A stretch of DNA of 64,000 nt, from positions 35,961,126-36,025,125 of the forward strand of contig JAJLRJ010000010.1 in the NCBI GenBank assembly GCA_024195265.1, given 5' to 3'. The DNA comes from Dendrophyllia cribrosa (taxonomy: Eukaryota > Cnidaria > Anthozoa > Scleractinia > Dendrophylliidae). The position numbers and the translations under genes were made by a program. The notes beneath the pieces were generated by a model. The model was not told where the DNA came from. It was given only the letters and a program-made list of their open reading frames with translations, and made no database searches. The stretch's first letter is position 1. The number at the start of each line of letters is the position of its first letter. Of the stretch, positions 34,601 through 45,929 are shown in pieces.

Positions 34601-37600
34601 AAGCGTAAAGTTGCTTTTATGCGCCGCAGATAAAAAGCGAAGCGAAAGCGTCCTTCTCCGATCGGCAGCAAGCTCTATGACAGCGAGGCCAAAGTAGATA
34701 CCAGTTCCCGCCCGTGAATTTGCCCCTGAAAAACACAAAAGAATCTTCGGGGGGGAGGGGGGGGGGGGGTGGGGGCTAATCGGATAAAGAAGCATGAGAA
34801 AAAATCTCGATTTTTTCCGCTAAAGGAAATTGCACAGGACAGGGAAGAAGAGAGAACCTGGGAACGAGGTTGAGGATCGCGTTCGCAGACGCACGCAATA
34901 TTAGAGTTGTTCCGCACAAAAACGTTGCGTATGCAAATATCAAACTACTTACGTTGGACATGCAAATAACAATAACAGACGTGAAATGCACGCACCGCCT
35001 CATAATAGCTATTGATTAAACAACTGCTTTCGTGGTTGTTATTTTGATTTAGTTATCAGAGCTGTTTGTTTTTGCAACCTCCTAAAGTAATCCCTGAAAC
35101 AAAGTAATTCTGCGCTCTGTTAAAAAGGTACAAACTTCTATCACACTTGGCAGCAACCACCTCGGGTGACGCCAGATCGATGATGTACATTTGAAATCTT
35201 TTATGTGTTTGAAAATGTGTTCAACTCTAACGCGCTTTCTCGCAAGCTCTCTGTTGAACTTTCTTGCCCTACGTCTTTCTCTGTTGTCCCGCATTGCGCG
35301 TATTTGTGCTTGACAAAACGGTGTTAGCAAAGGAACATTATCAGGATACCCTTTATCAGCTAGGAGCACTACTCCGTTCGGCAAATCTAGCACCTGCCCT
35401 GGACCAACAGGTTCCATTAGGCGGAATGTTTGGGAGTCGTGCATGCCTCCAAGAAAGCCTGTCTGTAAAAATCGAATGTGACCTGTGTTGTCACAAATTA
35501 GTTGAGTGTTTAATAAATGAAAGTGCCTGTGTCCACTATAAAATTCTCTCTGTGGCTCTGTTGAGGGAATCTGAATTTCATGTGGCGTAACGTCGATGCT
35601 TCCTACTGCATCTGGAAATTCTGGCCAATTATTGCGCAGCGCGTCCCATTCTCTAATGTTAGGCCAAATGACAGAGGATCTGAAATGGCGCCACAGAATT
35701 ATGACTCCCTGGTAGATATAAGCACAAACCGTCTGGGGACTGACATCAAACATTAGTGCTAGCGTGTGGACGTGTGGGTATCGCCGAAGCCAAATTAGTA
35801 CAAGAAGTAACCTGTTAATAACGTTTAGCTTAGTGCGCCCCATTCTTTGCCTTGGGTTGCCCCGCCTTGTTATCATAAAGAAATGCCAAGCAGTTTCTCG
35901 AGCCATTTGAAGGAATGAGTCTGTTGTTTCACCGGTATTCAACCAAAAGAGATACTCTTGATTTGAAATAAGTGCAAAGAGGTCACGCCCTTGAAACTGG
36001 TGGCCATGGAATCCATAGAATAGTCTGTCTCGGAGTGGTAGCTGAATTTCAAGAGGAAGCTGTAGAACCGATGTAAGGAATGCCAGTAACTGTACTATAA
36101 TAAGCGTAAGTAATTTACATACGCGAAGTATTTCGTGCCTGTTTTCTTGAAGAGGTAAAGGTGGGGGAATGGGTACCAAGTAACGAGCAAAGGCAGCTAG
36201 AACTCTTAGTAAAATTGCGACTCGTACAAACTCTATGCGATTCATTTCCATAAGATGGCTTTAGCTGATCGCCTTGTGAGTTTGATATAAAAGGACAAAG
36301 AGTCTGTCTCGAATGAAAGGCATGATTTACGGCTGTCAAAAAAGAACAATAATCATGGCGTTCGCAAATTTTCTCGTGCCTTAAACTCGTGAACTTCATT
36401 CCCACATCTGTTCATAGAGAGGTGACAAATAAGCCCAATTCATCCTCTAATTTTTTCTGATAATGGCAATTTTTTTAAAGACATTGCGGAGGAACAACAG
36501 CAGCAACAGCACAAAAGTCGGCGACAACAAGAGGGTAATAGTGCTGCAGTCACACCTCACCTTTACATTTACCGACTGTTGTCCAAAACCTTTCTAACAG
36601 CTTATCCCGCGCCCAGCTCATGATAGTGCTATGAATAGCATTCTTTTTTGACTGTCAAAAGGACAAAAAAAAACACGTGCATTTCAAGTGCGTGGATTTC
36701 GCACCAAGTTCTGATTAGGCGACCTAAAATTTTGGCTATAAAAAGCCGAAATTGTTAATGTGAAAGCCCTTTTTCTTCTGATTTCCAACGAACATGGCGG
36801 GATTATGGAGACCGTTCGAAGAGGCATCATCTCGGGTAAAACAGCCCGCCGAAGGAAGGACAAAAATGTGCGTCAAAGTTGGGGAGAACGAAAAAAGAAT
36901 TGTGATGGAAGCTTATGTGTACTCCGGGAACAACGGATGGAACGCAGTATTAAGGTCTGTAAGAGAGAAGGCCGAACAGCTCCCACTTAGCTCCAAGGTG
37001 ATTGACTTTTACCTAGACGAAAAAGAGAGTTCCTACTGCATTCGGCGGATGCAGCGCATTGTCCGCGAAGAAACAACAACAGCAGCAAAAGATTCACGGA
37101 GATCGGCTTCGACCTCAACTGGACCACCGACAATATTTATAGAGGACGAAAGCACTGCCCGTGGTATGGCAGCTAAGGTTGTGGACAGGCAAATGAGATA
37201 TGCAAAGAAGCGCACTCCTGTGGAACGGCGCCAGGAAAAGCTTAACCACTTTGAGGCCAGTTCATCAGAAGAGGCGGAAGCAGAGGCTGAAACACCTCCA
37301 AAAAAGAAGGCAAAGACCATAAGGGAGGCAACGATGGAAGCGCAGACGACGCACACGAAGATGTGTACGAAAGCGCTCGAGGGGATAGAGAAAATGTCAA
37401 GTATTCTTGACAAATTAGAGAGAAAACTGGATGACATGTAGAATGCACTGGGAATCGAACTGAGCTACATTATGATAAGATGATAATAGAAATAAATTTT
37501 GTCCATCGAAATGATATGTCATGCTTATTGAAAATCTAAAATAAAATCACAGAAATACAAATTAGTTTTCTGTTCATTGTTATTTATATTGTTGCGAAGT

Positions 37601-40600
37601 TACTACCAAGTGTAATAAAAGTTTGTACCTTTTTAACAGAGCGCAGAATTACTTTGTTTCAGGGATTACTTTAGGAGGTTGCAAAAACAAACAGCTCTGA
37701 TAATTAAATCAAAATAACAACCACGAAGCAGTTGTTTAGTCAATAGCTATTATGAGGCGGTGCGTGCATTTCTGTTATTGTTATTTGCATGCCCAACATA
37801 AGTAGTTTGATATTTGCATACGCAACGCTCTTGTGCGGAACAACTCTATTAAGTCACTTGAATAGTTGTTATTAACCATTTCACTCCTGGAGTCAATTAT
37901 GGAGACATGTAGTGTGGTTTTAATTTTTGAGTCTGTGGACGAAATCCTATGGTGTGACCATTCAAATGAAACGTCTTCAGTACATTTGCATGGTACCGTT
38001 TGTTTTTCAATGTTTTACAAAATGAAATTTTGTTTTTTTCTTGAATTTTAATATTTGGCTCTCTCGGGAGGGTTAAAATCGAGCAGTTAAAAAACTCACA
38101 ATTCCACCACAATCGGCAATTTTGATTCTGGACCACCTGACACAAAATGATCCTGCACTTCACCTCCAAACTTTTGCTTCTGATTAGCTCTGTAGAATCT
38201 TTTTATTCAACATAGTGGAAGCATGGTGGTCTATTGGTTAAAAGTGTGTCGTACTTTCAACCTGAAGGTCAGTGGTTCAAGCCTGGTCTCTGCTTCAGTG
38301 TTGGTGGTCTCTCTCCACCCAGATGTATAAATGGGTACCAGTGACATAATGCTGCGGGGTAACCTTGCGCTGGACTAGCATTCCATCCAGGGGGGAGAAG
38401 TAATACTTTTAGTCACTTCATGCTACAGAAACCGGGTTAAGCTCCGGCAGTTGTGAACCAAATAGGCTTGTTAAAGCAGTTTTCAATTGAGTGTCAAAGT
38501 AATTACTCTGACCAATCGCAACACTCGTAAACAATCCAATGAACCAATCATAGCCCGAAGCAATTGTATGTCGGTGGCGCCAAGCGGGGGAAAACGCGTG
38601 CGAGCAAGTCACGATTGGTCTTGGCTTTACTTCTGATTGGTCGAGAAAGTGGCGCGACATTTTTTAGCCAATCACAAAGCATAGCAATGCAAAACCAAAG
38701 CAATTGTGTAATTACTTTTGACACCCAATTGAAAACTGCTCTATATATCATATAACATGGAAATTAAGCCGTAAGCAAATTTCCGTTATTTCAGCAGGAC
38801 ACTGACCCTTCAGTTGGACTAGAGGATGAACTAGCTAGCATCCCATCCAGGGGGGAGTGGTTGGTTAAACTAGTACATAAAACAAGAGCTTTTGGAAATA
38901 ACTCAGTCCTCATACTTTGCCTATTGTTCTATTCTTAACCCAACCCTGACCCCCCCTCTCCTAAGTTCTAGTCTCATCAAACCTTCCTAATATTATTCCT
39001 GCTTTGGAGGCATCACCAAGTGGCCAATTAAAGGTTCTAAACCGCTGAAATCGAAAATTGCCATCTTTATTAAATCCTTGATACGGTGGTACTAAAATTT
39101 ACACTCTTAATCAAAACTTAACTTAGAAACTATTGAATGCTCAGATAATCACTTTTTCTATTAACCATTGTTACTTATTTTTAACTTTGCAGGACATAGA
39201 ATTGAAAGGCAGGAACAAAATCCCGCGGAGGAAGATAGAGCTGAACCAAAAGGACAGAGAGGATGCCACCAAAGTAGAGGCTACAGTCGAGACCGGGTTA
39301 AATATCGAGTTCTTGAAGTCTGGTGTCAGCGTCATAGATTCGCCTGGAAGGAATGAGAATGAAGCTTTAGACAACCTTGTTAAAGAAAAACTGGAAAACC
39401 CACTTGCCTTTGTGATTTATGTGGTCGATGGACACAACTTGTTTACAAAACAGGTCAGTTATTAAAGAAATGAAAAAGTTAACTTCAGCTCTGTTATTGA
39501 ACGTAAAATAATTCAGCTTGGAAATATTCAAAGGCTTCAATGGTTGATGGTCGATGGTGATTGGGATGAGATGGTGATGGTGATGGCGATGGCGATGGCG
39601 ATGGCGATGGCGATGGCGATGGCGATGGCGATGGCGATGGCGATGGCGATGGCGATGGCGATGGCGATGGCGATGGCGATGGCGATGGCGATGGCGATGG
39701 CGATGGCGATGGCGATGGCGATGGCGATGGCGATGGCGATGGCGATGGCGATGGCGATGGATGAATGAATGAATTTTCACATGTGGAATGTAAATTTCAT
39801 AACTTCCTAGTAATATTGAAATGAAGCTTTAAACAAACGTTTCTCTCCCCTTGTATAGTGGAAAGGTCAATCAAATTCGGGTTCCGATAATTCTTACTAT
39901 ACCAACCAACTCACACGCATTATGCATGTGTCACACGCCTGCGGATCGAAAACATCGATCACACGCATACAGGACAATTAAACACGCCTTACTCACAATT
40001 CCAGAGTGCTTGTTCATTAACCATTAACGTGAAAAACTGAATTTAATTGCCACCCAAAATAGCCCAGTTAACGGCGCTAAATGTCGCGTTTGAGTCCCAA
40101 ATAACAATATGAAATGTCGTGCTTTTGAGCACTGCGACATTCGGCAACCTTCGGAACATCTTCGGGAATCTACCGAAATGTTCGGAAGTCGTCGGAAAAT
40201 CTTCGGTAATGTTCGGGTAGTTGTCGGACATTTTTCGGAAAGTCGGGTAGTATTAATACGAAAATCACACGCATTTGACATAGGAAAAATTGGCAGGTAT
40301 ATCTTACTGATTCGGGAACGGTCGGACGTCGAATCGACGAGTCGTAAATTTCGGACATACGACTGTCCATAGTAACAATTCTATAGTTGCTCAATGCATT
40401 GTAGTGGTTATTCACGTACAGTCAGTGGGGTCTTAATTCTCCAGATGTCTTCAGGCATACCGGTCTCTCGTGATATTAGATATATATTTTTGAAATTTAA
40501 ATTCATTGTTGAAAATAAAGGTTGCTTCTTTTCCTTTTCAGGACAGAGAAGTCCTGAGTGACATGACATCCAGACGTCCTGACTTGCCAATTTTCTTTGT

Positions 40601-43600
40601 GGTGAGTAAGTTGGAGCCTGAAGATCGTACAGAGTCTTCAGACGAGGACGAAGAGTCGGGCCAAAATGCCTCCGTTCGATTAACGCAAGAGGCCCAAGTG
40701 CAAGCAAGAAAGAAAAAGCGAGTGTACGAGCGGCTTGTTAAACACCGTTATTTCTCAGCAGAGAGTGGCAAGGCAATGGATGAAAACGAACGATTCCACG
40801 GCCTCTCCGCTTGGAGGATCCAAAGGTACCATCAAATGAAGAAAAAGAACCCGAATGCCCCGGATGGTGAGTTTACCGTGTACATTAAAGCCTTTGAAAG
40901 ATTTCAAAACAGCTTAACGAAGTTTGCTGAGGAATCGCTTCGTCAAAGAGTAGAAAAGGTATGCCAGATCCTCATCCGTGTCCTGTCAAGGTGTTTGGAT
41001 TTTTTCATTCAAAAGGCTAACTTGCTGAAGAAAGGGCAACAGCTGATGATGAAGACGTTAGACACTCTCCTTCAAGAGGAACTGGAGGTCCATAACAACA
41101 TCATTGGAAATCTGGAAGACAGATCCACTGAAATTAAAGAATTGTTATCTGAAGCATTCGATGGAGCTCGCGATGGTATCCTTCTAGAAGCAGCGGAGTT
41201 TGAATATGCTCTGACGGAATTTTCAATCCCACGTGATGGTTATGTCTCTGAAAAGGCAGCCGTAGCTCACTGCAAAGACCAACTACAAAGAATGGTAGTC
41301 AACAAGCTACAAGGAGAAGTTAAAGAAAGGTTAACCATGATGTTTCGCTCGAGAGATGTGTTTGTTGCTGACATGAAAGATCGCATCGAGCAAATCGAAG
41401 AAGAGATAAACGCAGGAGGAGACATCCCATCAGCAGCTCTCGCGCTTGGTAGAAGTCTTCTATCGTCTTACGAAGCTCAGTTCTCCTTTGCAAGACGCAG
41501 CGGAGTAGTGTTTCGATTTATGAAGTCATTTGCCACATGGATTTTCGATTTCCTGTGTGATCCAATCGACACCATGATCAAAACCGTCAGGGGACGAGTC
41601 CAGGTGGGATCCGCTAAATGGAAGAAAGGTGTTGCTTCAAGCGTTCTCGATAAAGTCGATCCAACAAAGATGGCTGAAGAAATCATAAGTAGCTTGAGAG
41701 AGCATTTTACTATTTGCCATGATGAGTTCGTTGCGGAAGTCTCCAAAGTGCAAGGCCTCTTTCAGCGGGGTGAGACCATCAAGGACGAACAGAGGAAGAA
41801 GATTCTTGAGTTTGCTCCAAATCTTGCCCTCCAAGAGATGCTAGCATATGGTGTCATGGACATGTTCATGTTTGGTCTACCCAGTAAGGGAGAAATTATT
41901 GGCACTGGAGCTCAAGGAAAAGTCTTTGCCTGCGATAACATCAAAACACCCGACGGCAAGCCTTGTGTAGTAAAGGTGGTCAGTGTTGCCAGGGAGGAAG
42001 TACTCAAGGATCTGACACTAGAACTGCACAACACCAGGTACAAATTATAACGGTACCATAAAATTCATGTATAATAAGAGACTGTGTCCCAAGCAAAGTA
42101 CTTTACAATGGACCAGCTCCCAGTCGCTTCAGGCTACGGAAATTGGGGTCAGTCAGGCATATATGGGCTAATTGTTGCTAATTTAATTTCAATTTCATTT
42201 TGAGATAAATCGAAGTTAAAATGCAGGAGAAAAGAAAAAAAAAGGAAGAAGTTCTTTACAAATGTTCAGTCAAAAGAAACATTAAAAAATAACCGTAGTC
42301 CTGCATAAGCGGCTTTTGAAAACCATCCCTGTTTTCCTGGCCTGTGGGCAGACGCCTCCTGTATCCTTTGCTTCACATGCAAAATACAAATAGGAGAAGT
42401 CTACGCGCAGGCTACTGTTGTCCAAGAAATAACGTAGTATAAATTCACAAAAGAGGGTATTCCTTTTTAATCGTTTTTACCCGACTGACCGAAAACGCCT
42501 CTCGAGTAAAGATAGAAGAAGCTTCTTTCCTAACCTGCGATTAGGCCGAATTTTAGCGGCGCTCTTTTCCCGTGGGAATGGTTCACCAAATAGGAAATGA
42601 TCGTAGGTTACTTCTTCGCAGTTGATTTTTTCGAAACTTTCTCCATGACCTCATCACGACGGAAGATAAAGTAGAAAAGGTGATAAATAATAAATGAATA
42701 AACAGCTTTATTTAAGTGCCTATTCTTCAGTGACACCCAAGGTCCACTAATCGGGGACACAAATTCGATCGCCGTGTTTGTTGTGATCCAGGCTCTCAAC
42801 GATGTTGTCAAAATGGACATTTTCAAATATTACGACTTATTTCCGTTCGGTTAACTTGATGAGAAACTTTTCACAGTTCCATTTATCGGAGAATTGTCAC
42901 CGAAAATAAGGCAACTTATCTGTGAAGGACTTGCATGATGATGATTTAAAAAGAACTCATGAGAAAGTAATGATGTATTTCAAAGGGTCGTGTATGAAGG
43001 AGGGACTCTCTTATCTTCATTATCACTTGTAATTTCGTAACTGAATTTGCAGGTCTCTGCGACATCCGAACATTCTGCCCATACTATGCAGCATAGTGGA
43101 GACCAATCCAACACGCGGCCTTTCTGTGTCACTTGTGTCAGAGCGAATGAGGTGTGATCTTCAAGAAGGTCTGCCCGCCATTTCGTCTTTGAAAAAGAGA
43201 CTCGAAATCTTGCTTGATGTCGCCAAAGCATTGCAGTATCTGCACGCAGAAGAGTTGATTCATCGAGATGTCAAATTACAGAATGTTTTGGTAAGTGACA
43301 ACCCGTTACAATCCGTTCAATTCCGAAGACCGCTAAGGATCAAAACAGACTAACCTCAACTTTCTTCCCAAAAACATTAACAACCAGCTCGATCGAAATG
43401 TGCTGCTCTATCTAAAGTTTACATTAAGGGTGTGTTCGATTGACCGTATTCCGGAATAAGAATACATAGAATGATCACACAAAACTGCTCTCATGGGGTT
43501 TTGGAGACAATGGACAACTAAAATGTTGCTATTGTCGCATTATAAGCATGTTTTGGCAGATGTATACTGCAAATGTGCTTGAACAAACAATTTTCATAGA

Positions 43601-44733
43601 CTATTCCGTTTATTTTTATTTCGGGAATACGGTCAATCGAACGCACACTAGTTTCATCCATAGACTTAAATTCAAGATCCACCACCGGGCCATAGAAACG
43701 TTCTACTCGCTAATTTCCATTTATTCCGGGGGGGGGGGGGGGCTCCCTATAATGGGCTATACGGGGATGCTCCGCCCGAATGGGGTACCTTTCTTAGGCT
43801 GGAGGTTTATAAAAGGGTATGGATTTCACGAGTTGAAGTATAGAAAAGGGTAGGGAAAACTGCCACAACCTGAACTGAATAAATAATATTGTTTGTTTAA
43901 CATCAATAGTGGTAACGCTTGATGTTTTTTTTTTTCGTGGATATCGTTCCATAAGTTTATTTCAAGATGCAGTGTTTCTTTTGTAGGTATATGAAAGGGG
44001 TACCATTTTCTATGGAAGGTATATGAAAGGGTTACCTTTTCTGTCAAAAACGGTAGATAAAAAAAAGTAGGGGTTGGAACCTAGGGGTGGAGCCCCAAAT
44101 ATTTAAAGTAAGACTGAAATCGCTAAGAGAATGGCTGTTTCACCCTGGAGCATGCCAAGAGTTCGCAGGTTAGAAACTGCAGACAATTCCCAAGTTTCAT
44201 TGTCTTTGATTTAACAAGTTACACTTCAGGATTTAGTTTACAGATTTAAAATTAGCGTTTAAGATATGTAACTTAATTATGAGTCTCGGGTAGACTATTT
44301 TTGACGACCATCCGTCTATTTTGTTCTTCAGTTGGATGACGCCAACAGGGCTAAGCTAACTGACCTGGGTCTCTGCAAACCTGAAGGCCTCGCCAGTAAC
44401 TCCCTTGTAGGAACACCGATAAACATGGCGCCAGAGATGATCAAACAACAGTACGACAAAACAATCGACGTGTATGCGTTCGGTATGTTAGTATGGAGAG
44501 TGTGTGAAGGTAAAGGCAACCAGCCACAGAACGTAAACAAGCATTTCCTTCCTCTGGTCATGCTCATGTTAAACGCCCTTGAAAACAAAACTCCAGAGAG
44601 GTTGGATTCGTTTCCGCAGAGTTGCTGGGAACTTATGGAACGGTGCTGGGCTCAGGATCCCGAAAAACGACCCTCGATGGACACCGTCGTGAAGGACCTG
44701 GAAGAGATCCTTCGAGATGAGCAGCATGAGTAA
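31654..44733 (+). CDS. Gene C: DSTYK-like GTPase-kinase with an intact kinase domain
   Basis: Five exons give one frame of 980 codons: 31654-32199, 39193-39453, 40542-42037, 43053-43290 and 44332-44733, all with GT-AG introns and compatible phases. The N-terminal GTPase region has P-loop GQTNCGKS (130-137) and DSPG (231-234), but the G4 position reads SKLE instead of NKxD. A long helical middle part follows. The kinase domain has a glycine loop GTGAQGKV (about 723-730), lysine 747 (CVVKV), HRDVKLQN (838-845), DLG (858-860) and MAPE (879-882). The DLGxCKPE and VDVYAFG contexts are strongly like DSTYK. The start has an acceptable context (GCCATGT). Introns hold a Harbinger transposon, a SINE and microsatellites. 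It is probably a cytoplasmic signalling kinase; substrate unknown. Confidence 0.8.
32583..32784. mobile_element. MITE in intron 1 of gene C
   Basis: The left arm AACAATAAACTGCAAGGCTG through CTACGTAAAAAAATTAACTT is mirrored at 32718-32784. About 70 bp arms, non-coding. Confidence 0.8.
33738..33815. repeat. GGT/poly-G low-complexity tract
   Basis: A GGT microsatellite followed by long G-runs. It lies in intron 1 of gene C. Confidence 0.9.
35082..36251 (-). CDS. Harbinger-type DDE transposase (DDE_Tnp_4/HARBI1-like)
   Basis: Encodes 389 residues without interruption. The catalytic triad fits D220 (GSIDVTP), D299 (LLADKGYPD) and E344 (RVEHIFKHIKD), with the conserved HDSQTF block before the second aspartate. 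HARBI1-like transposases share this spacing and the final helix with WR/FK residues. A helix-turn-helix-like segment (about 140-185) precedes the catalytic core. It would excise and insert the element together with the divergent accessory protein. Start at the ATG at 36251; another possible start is two codons downstream. Confidence 0.85.
   Translation of the reverse strand: MEMNRIEFVRVAILLRVLAAFARYLVPIPPPLPLQENRHEILRVCKLLTLIIVQLLAFLTSVLQLPLEIQLPLRDRLFYGFHGHQFQGRDLFALISNQEYLFWLNTGETTDSFLQMARETAWHFFMITRRGNPRQRMGRTKLNVINRLLLVLIWLRRYPHVHTLALMFDVSPQTVCAYIYQGVIILWRHFRSSVIWPNIREWDALRNNWPEFPDAVGSIDVTPHEIQIPSTEPQREFYSGHRHFHLLNTQLICDNTGHIRFLQTGFLGGMHDSQTFRLMEPVGPGQVLDLPNGVVLLADKGYPDNVPLLTPFCQAQIRAMRDNRERRRARKFNRELARKRVRVEHIFKHIKDFKCTSSIWRHPRWLLPSVIEVCTFLTERRITLFQGLL
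36252..36793. promoter_or_regulatory. Divergent intergenic region of the Harbinger element
   Basis: Lies between the two oppositely oriented transposon genes and must contain both promoters. A CTATAAAAAG phrase at 36734-36744 is a plausible TATA box about 50 bp before the accessory gene start; GATATAAAAG at 36284-36293 (minus side TATATC) is less clear. Confidence 0.45.
36794..37441 (+). CDS. Harbinger accessory protein (putative DNA-binding partner)
   Basis: Encodes 215 residues. The N-terminal half could be a DNA-binding fold; PIF/Harbinger elements usually carry a Myb/SANT-like second protein that brings the transposase to the nucleus, but the SANT tryptophans are not clear here. The C-terminal part has an acidic run (SSSEEAEAEAE), a basic nuclear-localisation-type motif (PPKKKAKT) and a predicted coiled coil at the end. 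Its position opposite the transposase, inside the same inverted repeats, supports the role. Confidence 0.65.
   Translation: MAGLWRPFEEASSRVKQPAEGRTKMCVKVGENEKRIVMEAYVYSGNNGWNAVLRSVREKAEQLPLSSKVIDFYLDEKESSYCIRRMQRIVREETTTAAKDSRRSASTSTGPPTIFIEDESTARGMAAKVVDRQMRYAKKRTPVERRQEKLNHFEASSSEEAEAEAETPPKKKAKTIREATMEAQTTHTKMCTKALEGIEKMSSILDKLERKLDDM
38216..38475 (+). mobile_element. tRNA-derived SINE, second copy
   Basis: Related to 15967-16249: a head with TGGTCTATTGGTTAAAAG and GGTTCAAGCC, a body with GGGTACCAGTGACATAATGC, a CATTCCATCCAGG motif and a GAAACCGGGTTAAGCTCC tail. A MITE (38476-38742) starts immediately after its tail. Confidence 0.75.
38476..38742. mobile_element. MITE of the CAGTTTTCAATTGAGTGTC family, complete copy
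   Basis: Ends AGCAGTTTTCAATTGAGTGT and ACACCCAATTGAAAACTGCT at 38476 and about 38742, with an internal CCAATCA-rich sequence. Related copies are at 13541-13778 and 44757-44957. Confidence 0.75.
39573..39765. repeat. Hexanucleotide tandem repeat (GGCGAT)n
   Basis: About 31 nearly perfect copies of GGCGAT in intron 2 of gene C, flanked by GATGGTGATGG-type precursors. The repetitive open frames (MAMA.. and HRHR..) are artefacts. Confidence 0.97.
40139..40345. repeat. Degenerate TTCGGAA-rich repeat region in intron 2 of gene C
   Basis: TTCGG/TCGGAA units recur about every 12-20 bases (for example CTTCGGGAATCTACCGAAAT). No coding signal. It is probably an old simple or tandem repeat. Confidence 0.5.
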
Positions 44734-44756
44734 CATCAAATTGAGTCAGCATAGAA

Positions 44757-45890
44757 CGGTTTTGAATTGAGTGCCGAAAGCAATTTCGCGATTGCTTTTG
44801 TTTTGCATCGCTACGCTTTGTGATTGGCGCCGGCTACTTGCATTCGCTTCGAGTTCTGATTGCTTAATTGGAAGGGCTGCCTCTGTTGTGATTTGCCAGA
44901 GTAATTACTTTTGTTTTGGTTTTACGACACTCAACGTACTGAAAACCGCTCCAATGCCACACACTTGTAACCAGATTTCTTGTCCATTCCCAAAACACCC
45001 CGCGCGCCTCGCTTGACTTTAATCCAATCTCCTGTCCCCACAAATTCAAATTCAGAAGACTTGATACGAGTCTCAAAAAATAATGTGGTGGGTCCTTATA
45101 TTGACTAATACCATTTTTGCCAATTTTGGGGCATTTTAGAACACTACCGAACTTGTATCTGTGTGTTTGCCTTTTGATATTTTGAATTTCGGATCTTTTT
45201 TTTTTAAATATAAACTTAGCTACTGACAACCTCGTTCCCAGGGCTTCCCTGGGAACGAGGTTGAGCTACTGATGGTAATAAAAGGGTTAATAGAAATATT
45301 TAGGGTTAATTTCGCGATTGCTTATGTTTTGCATCGCTACGCTTTGTGATTGGCTAAAAACATCTCGCGTCACTTTCTCAACCAATCAGAAGTAAAACCA
45401 AGGCCAATCGTGACTTGCTCGCCGCGTTTTCCCGCGCTTAGCGCCGGCTACTTGCATTCGCTTCGAGTTCTAATTGGTTTATTGGAAAGACTGCCTCTGT
45501 TGTGATTTGCCAGAGTAATTACTTTTGTTTTGGTTTTACGACACTCAACGTACTGAAAACCGCTCCAATGCCACACACTCGTAACCAGATTTCTTGTCTA
45601 TTCCCATAATACCTCGCGCGCCTCCCTTAACTTTAATCCAATCTCCTGTCCTCGCAAATTCAAATTCAAAAGACTTAATACGAGTCTCAAAAAATAATAC
45701 GGTGGGCCTATTATTGACTATAATACCATTTTTGCCAATTTTAGGAGCATTTTAGAACACTACCGAACTTGTATCTGTGTGTTTGTCTTTTGATATTTTG
45801 AATTTCGGATCTTTTTTTTTTTTTCTAGATATGAACTTAGCTACCGATGGTAATGGAAGGGTTAATAGAAATATTAAGGGTCATTTTCGC
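44757..45890 (+). repeat. Tandem duplication downstream of gene C
   Basis: Two diverged copies of about 530-590 bp (44777-45300 and 45304-45890) share long phrases in order, such as GCATCGCTACGCTTTGTGAT, TTTTACGACACTCAACGTAC, TACGAGTCTCAAAAAATAAT and GAACTTGTATCTGTGTGTTT. The first copy starts inside a MITE-like sequence right after the gene C stop codon. Confidence 0.8.
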
Positions 45891-45929
45891 GAAAATCGGA
45901 AAAAAGGGGCTTAATTTTTGTGAGATCCC

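Larger units (their letters stand above)
34903..37847. mobile_element. Complete PIF/Harbinger-type transposon
   Basis: Terminal inverted repeats of about 235 bp begin AGAGTTGTTCCGCACAA at 34903 and end with the mirror at 37847. An ATT on each side (34900-34902 and 37848-37850) fits the 3-bp target duplication of this superfamily. Two divergent genes lie inside: a DDE transposase (minus) and an accessory protein (plus). The left inverted repeat overlaps the last about 18 codons of the transposase. Both frames are open, so this copy may be recent or active. It lies in intron 1 of gene C. Confidence 0.85.

Noticed and set aside
37033..37437. 134-codon minus-strand serine-rich frame
   Set aside because: Antisense shadow of the Harbinger accessory gene.
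39544..39780. Frames MAMAMA (plus) and HRHRHR (minus)
   Set aside because: Produced by the (GGCGAT)n repeat in an intron of gene C.
4421..44733. Immunity-related (IRG/Mx) or dynamin GTPases
   Set aside because: The P-loop alone suggested this, but the C-terminal kinase domain with DLGxCKPE and VDVYAFG, total length and exon layout fit DSTYK better.
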